64,000 nucleotides of DNA, from NCBI GenBank assembly GCA_013400975.1, contig WBMZ01012766.1:18364-82363 (forward strand). Reading direction: 5' to 3'. The DNA is from Atrichornis clamosus. Its lineage: Eukaryota; Chordata; Aves; Passeriformes; Menuridae. A program made the position numbers and the translations under genes. Under the pieces are notes generated by a model that did not search any database, had not been told where the DNA came from, and saw only the letters and a program-made list of their open reading frames with translations. Positions 13,401 to 24,928 of this stretch are shown one piece after another. How positions within the stretch are numbered: position 1 is the stretch's first letter; every line of letters starts with the position of its first letter.

Positions 13401-14354
13401 ATTATGGGTTTAGATATTTCATTATTTGTCTTTGTTGTCCAGAACCTTAGAAGCTGGTTATAGAACAGTGAGGAAATAACTATAACTTTTGGTTAAAAAT
13501 CAGTCAGGTCACGCTCTGATATGTCAATTTACAAAACAGCAGGAGGGAATTATGGGCTGTCCCTAAAATTCCTGAGAAATTATCTTAAAGGAATGCATTC
13601 CCTCAAACTCATCTGTTTGCTTCCTTGCTTGTTGTAATGGTTGGAATACCAGTAAAACCTCTATTAGAAATTAGTCTGATAGAGTTTTCAGATTTTGGAG
13701 CCCATGTCATTCAGACAATACAGAGGACCAATTGCTATGGGAAATATAGACAACAGGAAGTAACTTCACTGTTTTTGATGGCACTTCCTATGGTCTTTAC
13801 CCAATTTTGTCAGAAACATTTTCAACTATTTTATATTGGAAGGTAATCGATATCTCAAAACATAGGGCCACATAGTCTAATTTATTAGAAAAAATCCTAA
13901 GTTTCTCATACAATTCTCATCCATTTTAAGTAAAAATTCCCAGTTTGTCAAATATTACAAATGGCAAAAGCAGGCTTCGTCCTACTTGGCCAGTTCTCCT
14001 GATAATGATGTGTGCCATATATACCCTACATATATTTAGGACTTTAGAATAATGTTTATCATATCCTTCATTTCAGCCAATTGACTACAAATTCTGTCAA
14101 AAAATATGGTAATATATAAACTATATATCCTTGTGTGCTGTATGCAGGTTTTATATAAAATAGATGTGAAAGAAAAATAAGACCTAAACCCATGGATGGA
14201 AAAGTAAAATTTAGGAAACCTGCACCCCAAAACAGAGAGCTGTTCTTCAAAAATAGCCCTGGAGGTAGAGTGTGGCCCTCAGGCTGAGAGCAGTTAATGA
14301 CGACAGACTAGAGTGTGATCCACAGCCCACAATCTGGATTTGAATCTGAGCTCC
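7481..14354. other. Unique AT-rich non-coding DNA
   Basis: No recognisable gene or repeat. The 120-codon plus-strand frame at 8878-9240 is featureless. A strong splice-acceptor-like pyrimidine tract ends in AG at 13276-13277 and a GT follows at 13340, but the 62-base interval between them matches nothing I know. Confidence 0.5.
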
Positions 14355-14843
14355 TCAGTTTGCAACTATAAAACTAACTACCCTGCTAACAACCCACAGA
14401 GACCAGATGGACCTGTAATTAATTGCAAATCCTTGTATTTGTGCATTTTCAAGGTGTGACTGATAACACAAATTTATGTATGTGTACATGTACCTATCTA
14501 AATGTATACAAAAAATAAGGATTTTTATTAGAAGATGGGACCATATCTGAAGTGCCATGGAGTATTTATGAAAAGACATCTCTCTCATGAATTCTTGTTC
14601 CCTCCTTGAGAGACCATATGGAGTATTAATTAGGCAAAAGAAGTGGCACACAAGGAACACAGGTTTTGTTTCACATCTTGCTGGGGTGAATTTGCACAAC
14701 AATTTGAGGGTTTTGTATTTGCAGGAGATAGGTAGGCAGGGGGAGATAGCAATGGCTTTCAGCACAGCTAGATCTAGATGTGGGCATCTGCTGAAAAAGA
14801 GCACGAGGGAGCAACATGGATGTGTGTCCTCAACCTCACTCAT
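14355..14843 (-). other. Longest open reading frame in the window (162 codons), probably not a gene
   Basis: This frame runs from an ATG on the minus strand to a stop at 14355. The translation is rich in Cys, Leu, Ile and Ser, with no signal peptide, repeated unit or catalytic motif that I can identify. It does not look like a retroviral or LINE protein. The plus strand over the same bases is open for 91 codons (14587-14862). A rough hand estimate for two strands of 64 kb at this base composition makes one frame of this length mildly unusual but not decisive. No polyadenylation signal or exon structure supports expression. Confidence 0.15.
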
Positions 14844-17800
14844 GGGAGAAGAAGCCAGTTAAAACACTTGTAAGATACCAAACACACCTCCAGGGAGCCC
14901 TGCTGCTGCCTCAGGGGCCATGTCCTCTCTAGGCAGCTGCTGAATTCCGACAGCTGATCCTCAAACTGATCAGTTAAAGGCAATCATAGGGGGCGAATCG
15001 TTCCCTGAAGTGCTTGTTTCTCTAGACTACCTAAAGGGAAAATTCAGGGAAACTGTGCGCCTGACTTAAGCCCTTTTAGTAGGCGTTATTGGGTAATGTT
15101 AATATGGACTCAAATTAATTTAGTAAGATAGAGAACGCATTCAGCTCTCATTTATGCAGTTCTGCAATTTGGCTGCTGGTTGAATTTTAAGAAATGCATG
15201 CAACTTTTTCTCCTTATGGAAACCTATAAAAAACACATGAGTGAAAGTGGTCTTTTCTAATAAAAAAATTTCTACTGGTTTTAGTGGTTTTTGCAATGAA
15301 AGACTATATAATGAATTGTATAGTAAGCTGAATTTGTAAAAGAGCATATGCATTGCAATGAATGCCAGGTGCTGTTTGGCACATAAAACTACATTTAGTC
15401 TACAATCTAAGCTGTAAAGGTTTTATTTGAAAAGAAAAACAAAAGGAAGGCAGTAGGAGACTACCTCATTTTACCCTTACCTCTAGTTGACCACAGTGTG
15501 TCTTGGCAAAGCTACATGCTGAATCTTGGTAGAAAGAGCAATTCCATGTATCTGTCATAATGGAATGATGCCATAAAGAATTATTTGAGTGGAAAGAAAA
15601 AAACCCTTTATTCTTAATGCTGCATTCCAGCACGACTACACTCACCATGTCTTTGTTGCTCCAGACAAGCAAGCTCATGTCTGACCCACTCAAGTGCAGT
15701 GCTCCGTGGAGCAGGCAAGTCTTGCCATGTCCATATTGCCTGTACAATGAAACTTCCTGAACAAAAAACTCTTCTGTCTCTTTTTGCTAAGAAGAGAACT
15801 TGGTTTGCAACATATATGCAGTGCAGATGACTTGGAGATTGGTGTCACAGAGTGAAAGAGGCGTTGAACCCATCTGACAGTATAGATGCACACTGTGAAA
15901 TCAGTGAGATTTTTTTTACTTCTTTTTTTCCCCAAATATAAACTTAACAGATTTTCATTTTCAGAAGTGTTCATTTTTTTCATAGCTGTAATAGCAGCAG
16001 TATGAATCTGTGCATTCATTACCTACATACAGCAGCTTGACTTTTTTGCAGTGACTCATTGGAGCCTGAGGTCACTGAGTGGGAAGGTTTCAAAGACCTG
16101 CTAAGGAAGCACAGTCCCTGTCAGGAATTTTTGATATAGGTTATCTCTACATTGTGCAGCTGAGCTACTGACAAAGTGATTTCACAGGAGATCTTTATAT
16201 ATATTTAAAAGGTGATTCACTTAGCCTTGGAGACAACAGACATTGAAGGCAGTCGATTGCAACACTGGAAAAATCACTCTATGGTACTAAATACTTTTTT
16301 TGTAACTGACAGAATCATTATTTTTTGTGTGCACTGTAGTTCCTTTGTGCCACATAAGCACTCATTATCCTATACTTGCTAAGGTTAAAAATCTCTGCTG
16401 GATGACACAGGGAAACTTTAGCAGCAGGGTAACAATTAATGGACCTCAAAAGGTATTGAGGTTTCATCTGGAAAAATGCAGATGGATTTGAAGGTGGTTC
16501 AGCTAAAGTGTCACTTCCTCTTCAACCCCTCCTGTTTTTTCTCTCCCCCTCTTGCTTTTTATTCTTTAAGCCAAAATGATTTGATTTCAAAATCAGGCAT
16601 CAGATATAACAATTCCAGATTTTCATTTGCTGTGCTGCCAACTTTTTAACTTCAATTATTAGTTCACTAGCAGAACACACATGTCTTGATGTTTTACTTC
16701 TGTTTCATATCCAGTTAAGTTCCTTTTTCCCTAACTATAATAGAAGCAGTATGAATCATTACTTTCCTACCAGTAACCTGACTTTGGAAGGTTTTCACTT
16801 TTGGTTCAGATCTACATTGAAATCAATGAATGATTCAAGTCATTTCTTTTTCTCTCTTTTTTTTTTTTTTTTAAGGACATCAGTGACTCGGAGACAGACA
16901 TTTTAAGGAATTTAATGACAATGTCTTCATTGAAGAACTTTAATTCATGATATATGAAATACTACATAGTGATGTTTTGGTATTGTTGAATCACTGGGTG
17001 TCATTAGGCATTGTTCTGGCTGAAGTGTGATGGTGTTGTGGGTTCCATTTGTAATGTTTGGTTTTTTGCAAAATTGAATAACCCATTTTTAGCAATCTTC
17101 CAAGTAGACAAAGACACAGTTTTCAAATTGTTATGCTCAGGTCTTCTGCTGTTCATCTGACAAAAAATGTCAGGTCTTTGGGCTGTCACTTCCCTGACAT
17201 ATTGAGTCAGAAATCTTAAGCATAGACATTTATAAATTTCCATGCTTGGAGTTCAGCTGCTTACCCTGAACCTCTGGGTCAGGGGTAGACTGGAACTGTG
17301 GTCTGCCAGTTTTTCTTTTTCATTACAACTTTGGCAGAGTTGAGAAGGTGTTTCCTCAAACTGAAGTGAAACTACAAACCAGCTTTGCAAAATCATTTTA
17401 TGTTGTGTTGATTCTCTCTTCACACCATTTATTTAAATAAATAGTATAAATCTTAACTGAATGTCCACTACTTCAGCTAATCCAATGATGAAAAAGCAAT
17501 GCAAATTCAAATGGGTTGTCATTACATTTAGGAGGAAAACACTCTTTGTCGTTCAGATATTTTTGTCTAGGAAGATGGATATTCTGTACTAGTACAAGAC
17601 ACCTCTATACTCAACATGCAATTCTAATGGGAAGCAGTTTTGCAGGATTGAAGTTATGCTGGCATAACTATTAAAAATCCTTCTTTTCAGAAGGTTTTCC
17701 AAGTTCCCTTCAATAAACTAAGTTGCAGTCCCCCAAGCAGATATTGCTATTGTTAAGACTTTTATTTCTAAGTGTAACTGGCCCCTAAGAGTTGGATGGT

Positions 17801-19887
17801 ACAATGCTAACTTACTGTATTGGCCAGAGCATATAAATACATGCATGGTCTATACTGGACAAACTGTTAAAAAAGGCAGAGGACACTGCAACAGGAGCAG
17901 TGTCTTTAGTGATAAAATTGGGAAGAGTGTGATTAAAGGTGCTTATTCTGCCTACACTTGTAAAGATTTGTCCACATTCCTGCTTGGTTTCCCTATTCTC
18001 ACTATCGCAATGCCAGGCAGCAGTGTTATCCCAAGGGACTCAGGAGAATGGCATGTCTGAATGAAACCTTGATAGATTCATAAATCTACCTGTGATAGGG
18101 GTGTTTCCTCTGAGCAAGTGTGATGATCTTTATGGTTTATCTCTGTCGCCTTTGGAGAGAAGGCCAACACCAGACGTCATGGTTAAGTCAAAATAATCAT
18201 CAGGGCAGGAGGACTGTAGGGCTCACTTAGGTGAAGTTAAGAAACAGGGGAGATGCTGTATGCCTTATACACCTTTGTTTAGTGTCTGTCTGAAAAACCT
18301 CTCCACTCTTCTTGGTTTATGAAGGCTATAGTAAGATGTAAACAGTGTTAAAATAGATTTTTTAGTAATAAATGAACATTGCAGTTGCACACGTGGCATA
18401 TAGAATGTGTTGCCATTTGTTTCCTACCTGAAAATAAGTGTTGGCTGTTTCTGACACTGTTGAGGAGTTTAATTTCTTCTGGCTGTAGTTTTAGTTGTGG
18501 AGTTCACATAGAGCCTTTCCATTTTAGAGTGACATAATCTTCAGTTCATCATTACTATGTTGATGTACTGGCATAGCTATGTCACGTCCACACCTGGTAA
18601 AGCAAAGTTTATCTTGATCTGTCTGAGGATTGTCTGTGGTGGGTTGCCCATCAGCAGCTTCACTCTCAGAGTTCTGCCTTAAGACACTGTAACTTGCTGA
18701 AGCAGTTCAAAGAATGAAAGAACACAATTTTTGGACAGCTGACTGAGCTCATTGAGGTGATTCACATACACCTGCCACCAGGTGCCTGTACCTCTCTCTG
18801 CCCAAAGCTACAGTCCCCTAAATAAGTAAAATAAATCTGTGGCTCTGCACAGACAAAAAGTCACAATCTGTAGCAGCAGGAGATCCATTTTATTCAACAG
18901 CTGAATCTAATTCACTAAAAGATGAGCTGAGACAGAAGAGCTACTGGAGCAAAATTCTTCTGCTGCTTTCCAAAAAGTGCAACAACCTCTGACAGCAGGG
19001 GAGACCTGAGTCTGGAAAGATGATCCAGAAATTGAGACACAGCAGGTTCAGAGAGGTTTGTTATCAATTTTGTCTGTCTACAGTGATAAAACATCCTTGC
19101 AAAAGTAAAAAACTCAAACCCTTAATGCAGAGCTCCAAAAGCATGACAATGGGGAGGACAATACAAGAAAGTAGATTTTTCCTGTGTTATTTTAAACAAA
19201 ATCCATAACTTTGTATTAAATAAACTCTCCATTTTATCAATCCACTGACTATAGAGGTGGAGAAAGAATTTAGCCATTTTTTTGATGATCATTTTGGCCC
19301 AGTCACATACGTGCATATCATGAATGAACAGGAGTACAGTTAAAGGTTTAAGACGTTATCTAGGTTATCTCACTCTGATTTGAACAGCAGAGAACTCACC
19401 TACATCTCACATCCCAAACCAAAAAGAAAATTAGTTTGCCTACTTTATTCCTCATTTTCACCACTAAAATGAAAAGCAGGGTGTGACTCTGAGAGCAGGA
19501 AATACTTAAACTGTAATTTATTTGTTTTGAAGGCTGTCTTCCCATCATGTGCTAGTCTACGTTCAGCAAACTAAAATCCTCATTGTCTAATGGCGACCCT
19601 GCAGGCTGACTAGAACACAAACAAATAGTATTAATGAAAGTTGAAAACAAATGCACAATTCAGTTAAGATCCAAAATAGAACAGGAAAAGGGCAACAGCA
19701 ATCTTCAGTTTCTATTTAACAGTTCTTTTCCCAAATTTTTGGAGTAAAATTTGAGGTAGTGTATATGGCTTGAAAATGGCAGAAGTTTTCTTGTAAGGAT
19801 GATGTTAAAGGAAAAGCGATCATGAAAAAGAACCTACTCACTTTGGAGAGGATAACCCTACTGCAAATAATGCACATGCAAATACTT
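14844..19887. other. Unique non-coding DNA
   Basis: No gene or recognisable repeat family. A T run of about 17 bases lies at 16858-16874. The stretch 14880-15080 is locally GC-richer but matches nothing I know. Small frames such as 17845-18060 (+) are featureless. Confidence 0.5.
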
Positions 19888-20700
19888 GTCCATGGGAATC
19901 TCACGTGGTTTAACAAGAACAAGCGCAAGGTGCTGCACCTGGATTGGTACAACCCCTGGAATAGACACATGCTGGTGAAAGAACAGGTTGAAAACAACCC
20001 TGCCCAGAAGGACTTAGGGGTGCTGCTGGATGAGAGGCTGGACAAGTCTCAGCAATGTGCACTTACAGCCCAGAAAGCCAAATGTGTCCTGGGCTGTATC
20101 CAAAGCACCATGGCCAGCAGGTCAAGGGAGGAGATTCTGTCTCTCTGCTCCGCTCTGGTGAGACCCAAGCTGGAATATTGCATCCAGCTCTGAGGTGCCC
20201 AGCACAGGAAGGACATAGACCTTGGAGAGTGTTCAGAGGAGGGCAACCAAGATGACTAGAAGGATGGAACACCTCTTTTATGACGAAAGGCTGAGACAAT
20301 TCTTTTTTTCAGGCTGAAGAAGAGGAAGCTTTGGGGTGACCTTAGCACAGCCTTTCAGTACCCAAAAGGAACAATGGAGGAACGGAGGAGTTTTAAACAA
20401 GAGCGTGTAGTGACAGGACAAGGGGGAATGGCTTCCAACAGAAAGAGAGTAGGTTTATATTAGCTATAAGGAAGAAATTCTTTATTATGAGGGTGGTGAG
20501 CACTGAAACAGGTTGTCCAGAGAAACTGTGGATGCCCCATCCCTGGAAGTGTTTGAGGCCAGGTTGGATGGGGCTTGGAACAACCTGGTCTAGTGAAAGG
20601 TGTCCCTGTGTGTGGCAGGGCAGTTGGAACTAGATGATCCTTAAGGTCCCTTCCAACACAAACCATTCTCTGATTCAATGACTCAGGATTTTATGATTCT
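19888..20700 (+). mobile_element. CR1 LINE, 5'-truncated copy with intact 3' end
   Basis: This is the last part of the CR1 reverse-transcriptase frame plus the 3' untranslated region, on the plus strand. The frame at 19822-20193 carries the typical C-terminal segment (PAQKDLGVLLDERLDKSQQ, then ASRSREEILSLCSALVRPK) and ends in a stop at about 20193. The 3' untranslated region follows with CR1 hallmarks: GGAGGGCAACCAAGATGA-type sequence near 20235, GGAAGTGTTTGAGGCCAGGT near 20545, and AAGGTCCCTTCCAACACAAA near 20644. It ends in ATTCTCTGATT...TTTTATGATTCT at 20700. Truncation at the 5' end is usual for CR1 insertions by target-primed reverse transcription. The start near 19888 is approximate, and the copy cannot move on its own. 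Confidence 0.95.
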
Positions 20701-23700
20701 ACATAAGCTTGAAACAGTAAACAGAAATCAAGCAGTAGTGACTGAAACAAAAATATTCAGATAGAATTAATGAGAGAGATGGTAACTGTTTTGATTATGC
20801 CATTAGTTAGTTATTAAGAAAATGATGAAGGTATAGCCTGTGTGTGTAGTGAGCCACTTATTCTAGGAAATAAAGCAGGTTATGGACTAACTTTAATCTT
20901 AAATGGCTTTCAGTTAAATAAACTTAATTCAATTTTTGCTTGGGTGAGCGAAAGACATCCAAGCTAAACACAAGCCTGCACGTTTTTCTTTTTCACTAAG
21001 ATGCTATTGTTGTATTGGAAGAAAAATTATTTAGCAAATTTTTATTTGAATTAATGCAATTATTTGTATTTGCTTTAGAATAAGAAAGACTATGTTAATA
21101 AATCCACCCTTTGTACAGTGAAAGTCATTTCTCTCCCATGAAATTATAGCTGTGATGTATCAGAGTTAACTGGCAGACTTGTGGATCTTCAAAATTAAGT
21201 CTTGAAATTTTTGTTTTGATATGATTTGTGGCAATTTAGAATTTGGATTTGTTTGGATTTTTTCCTGTGGGGAAATGATTAAGGACATAACAGAGAACTA
21301 GATTCATGACCATTTTAACAGTTTGAAGGTTCATGTCAACTGTAGCCCAAAAGGAATACTGTAAGGAATAGCTCATGCTTTTCTAAAAAAACCTTTTGTT
21401 TTCTTGGATCTGCAATGCATTAATTCTTGGTGTAATGAGCTGGGTCATGCCCTGTGGTGCTGTCAGGAAGAACTACTGAGAGAGAGATGCCCATCCTGAC
21501 TCTCCTACCAAAAAGCTTATTCCTACCTTCTTTGAGAAGATTCATGGCCCTTGACAGGTCATGATTTTAGGGATGTGTCCTCCTTTCTCTAAAGCCCTGC
21601 CAAGGTGAATTTTGGGGAATGTTCTCCCTCCTTTGAGGAGTTAGAGATGCAAAGGCGTTACTTGCTGTTTCTTCAGTAGCTGTTTGGGGTTGGCTTTAAG
21701 AACTCTGCATGATTCCCAGAAGGAGGGCACGTGACAGAATCTGTCCCAAAAGAGAACTTTTCAAATTCTTATTTTATTAAGAATTCCTATCTGGAGTTCC
21801 TCTGCACTTTTTCATACTGGAGTCGTCTCAAATTTCTACTGATCTATTTTCAGTTTATGAATTACTTGCAAATCCCTTTGAAATTAATTATTTATCTTCA
21901 AGAACCTCAGGTTTGTCTGTTACCTGATATTTTCTTTCAACTGGTATATTTTCACCAAAAAAACTGCTTCATTTGCAATGACAGAAGCAGAGTTTTACAG
22001 AATTCACCGTATTGCCATGGGAACGAATGAGTTCCTTCTGAATCATCATGGCCAAACTAACTCAGATGAAATAGGAACAAGCCCTAACCTTTGCCCATTC
22101 TTCAAACACACGTCAAAACTGATACGGTCTGAATGTTCAAAAAATTGAGAAGGTCCCTGGGATACATAGGTGGATTTCTAAAGCTATTTATATTATTGGA
22201 AAAGCAAAGAGGCACCTGCTGATTTATCTGTATCCTTTCACACTGAAATGCTTGAAAAATATGTGACTTTCAGGCTGCAAAGAATAATTAAAAACTTACT
22301 GAAAAAGCTGTCAAGAAAAGATATTCTTTTTGAAAATTGTTGCAAATTTCCTTTCACGCTTCTTTCCTTTTAGGATTTTCCAGTACATTTTTATGTTTCT
22401 AATAAAAGTCATAATTTTTATCACTGTCACAAGAAATAGGTTTTCCTTATTATGTGCAGATGCATTAAAATCTGTGATGTATGGAACCTTTTTTGTGTCT
22501 ATTTTTATCATTTAGATTTTCTTAAAAGAAAGAAAAATTTTGAGAAGCAACTGTGAAAGACATATAAAGAAAAAAGGGGAGGAATAAATAAAAAGTATTT
22601 AATTTTATATAATATATGAATAAAAGGTGAAAAACTGAAATGAAAATGCTCCAATTTTTGAAAATCAAAATCAAAATTAAAGGATAATTTTTCCCTTATT
22701 TTTTCTAACATTTTCTTCAATGATTAAAAAAACATTAATCCCTGGTGTTTTGCAATTAAAAGTATTATTTTATGACAAATATATATTTCAATAGGAAGAT
22801 TTTGGTATGCCTTCCTTACGACTACTTTTTTTTCCCAATTTTATTGAATTTTGTACCTTGAAAGGATTCATTCTCCATCACTCAGTAAAGTGAATCTATA
22901 ATCAAATCTTCAGTAAATTATAGTATAAATTTCTGTATTCATTAATATGCAGTTTGAAAGTGTTCACTTCAATACAGATAAGAAAATCTGAAGACTTTTG
23001 GTCTGCACAACTACTTTTGGGGACTTGAAGGAATCTAGTGCCACAGTGGGAGAGTGGGTCTCGATGAAGCACAGATAGGTTTTCCCTCCATGCAACTGCT
23101 TCATGTAACCTTCATGGTGGTAGAGACTCAGCCTAGTTGCAATTTAACATTTGAATCTTTTTGTTGGCACTGCAATGAATTTTGCCTTTGAGCAAAATGT
23201 TAAGACACTAATTTTAATATTTCTATGCCCCATTTTATCAGTGTACCTACATTGAGATAAAAAAGTAAAATTCACTAAAATTAGCACACACTTGCAAAGG
23301 ATTGGTAGGTCATATAACTAAAAGTAACTTTAGGATTATAAATATCTCTTTAATTATGGTAGTTTTAACAATTTTTTAATAACTTCTCAAGATGAAGAAC
23401 TCTTTAATGTATATATAGTTATTTTGTCTCCTATGAGAGATATATCAACCATGTCAGAAGACAGTAAGAAACATTGAGCATAGGCATGATTTTGAAAAAT
23501 GCTGGTAGTGCTCACAATTTGCACACCAGTTTAATGCCCAAAGATTAGTCAGAGTTCAGAGACTTGGCTTAAGTGATTTACTCAGAGCGTAGATCTTCAG
23601 CCCTCTCTTGAAGGAGTACACAACTAAGGGTATGGGGGAATTTGTGAGGGGTAAATTGAATACCCTTGGCTGGGGATGCCCTGAGCTTAATCCCACAATC

Positions 23701-24104
23701 CCAGGAATATTTTTCAGTTTGGCCAGTGCAATTTATTATAAATTTAATTCAGCATAGAGTGGAAACCAGCAATTACCCATTATAATGTAAGGCACAAGGG
23801 AAATTACAGAGAAGCTGGGCTCTATTGCCTGCACCCATAACTGCATTTGTGAGAAGTCCAGTCCTATGTGGATTTGTTAGGCATGTCCAGAAGATTAAAT
23901 TCTTGCTGTGAATTTAAGAGGGAAAGGTCTGGCCTCTGAGATCCAGGATCAAGTGCAAGGAGCAAATTCATCTAATCCAAGACATACCTGGACATGCTCA
24001 GAAGGGAAATGATTGGTGCAAAAGGAATTTTATGATCAAAAAAGGAGAGATCCAGTGAAATTAGGTGACAGTCAAGGTCCATCCTCCTTCGTTCCTCCCT
24101 TCTT
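20701..24104. other. Unique AT-rich non-coding DNA
   Basis: No gene is seen. 22310-22790 is very A/T-rich, with overlapping low-complexity frames on both strands rich in Phe, Lys and Ile. Confidence 0.5.
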
Positions 24105-24355
24105 TCCTTGATCATCTTTGTGGCTCTTTGCTGGACTGTTTTCAGTGTGTCTATGCCTCTGCCAGAACTGCACACAATACTCAAGGTGTGGCCTCACCGG
24201 TGCTGAGTAGATGGAAAGGATCACCACCCTCAAACTGCTGGCAATATTTTGCTAATGTAGCCCAGGATATGTTTATCCTTCTTTGTGGCGAGGATGCATT
24301 GCTGGCTTATGTCCAGCTTGATGTCCACAAGGGCCCCATGGTTCTGCTGCTTTTG
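24105..24355 (-). mobile_element. CR1 LINE internal fragment, minus strand
   Basis: Read on the minus strand, this is the end of the CR1 reverse-transcriptase frame and the start of the 3' untranslated part. On the plus strand one sees the reverse complement with hallmarks such as GATCATCTTTGTGGCTCTTT near 24110, CACAATACTCAAGGTGTGGC near 24175 and CTTGATGTCCACAAGGGCCC near 24319. The minus-strand frame includes [10 protein letters not shown] just before the match fades. Neither the RT core nor the 3' tail is present, so this is an internal remnant. Both edges are approximate. Confidence 0.9.
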
Positions 24356-24660
24356 CTTCTAATTGCGGTCAGATTCTTGGTTTGGAATTGCCAGATTCTG
24401 GAGCCTCACTTTGTTTCTGTGTTGCTTTTACTGTGATATTTTGTACTTTGCTGTGTTCTTATTTTTCAGACTACTCTCAGCAGTGCTTCTCATTTGCTTA
24501 ATAAGCATGGTTAATCAAGCAAGCAACAGGAAGGTGCACTGCAGGTCAGTTAAGAACATGGACCTGAGCAAATCCAACACATACTAAACAGTCAGAGCAG
24601 CACCTCACACCAATAACTGCAACTGTGGTATCCAAGTTATTCACTTCGCTCTTGTGAGCA
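24356..24660. other. Non-coding spacer between two CR1 pieces of opposite orientation
   Basis: No recognisable feature. It separates the minus-strand CR1 fragment at 24105-24355 from the plus-strand fragment at 24661-24928. Confidence 0.5.
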
Positions 24661-24928
24661 GTGACAGGATTTGAGGAATGGCATGAAGCTGAGTCAGGGG
24701 AGGTTTAGGTTATATATCAGGAGAAGGGTCTTCACCCAGAAGGTGGTTGGGCACAGGAACAAGCCCCCCAGGGGAGTGATCACAGCACCAACCCTGACAG
24801 AGTTCAAGAAGCCTTTGGACAGCACTTTTAGGCACACAGTGAGATTGTTGGGGTGTCCTGCACAGGGCCAGGAGTTGGACTCGATGGTCCTGATGGGTCC
24901 CTTCCAACTCAAAATATTCTATGATTCT
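24661..24928 (+). mobile_element. CR1 LINE 3' untranslated fragment with 3' end
   Basis: This is only the last ~270 bases of a CR1 element, plus strand. Hallmarks are GGGGAGGTTTAGGTTATATA near 24700, TCTTCACCCAGAAGGTGGTT near 24729, CAGGAGTTGGACTCGATGGT near 24869 and the terminal TTCCAACTC...TATTCTATGATTCT at 24902-24928. The 3' untranslated wording differs from that of the copy ending at 20700 (TTCAAGAAGCCTTTGGACAG here, GTTTGAGGCCAGGTTGGATG there), so the two belong to different CR1 subfamilies. No coding part remains. Confidence 0.95.

Noticed and set aside
20049..20299. Minus-strand and alternate plus-strand frames of 65-78 codons
   Set aside because: They are shadows of the CR1 copy at 19888-20700.
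22311..22720. Phe/Lys/Ile-rich frames on both strands
   Set aside because: They are products of very AT-rich low-complexity DNA.
24065..24436. 123-codon plus-strand frame
   Set aside because: The first two thirds are the reverse complement of a CR1 fragment, so the frame is incidental.
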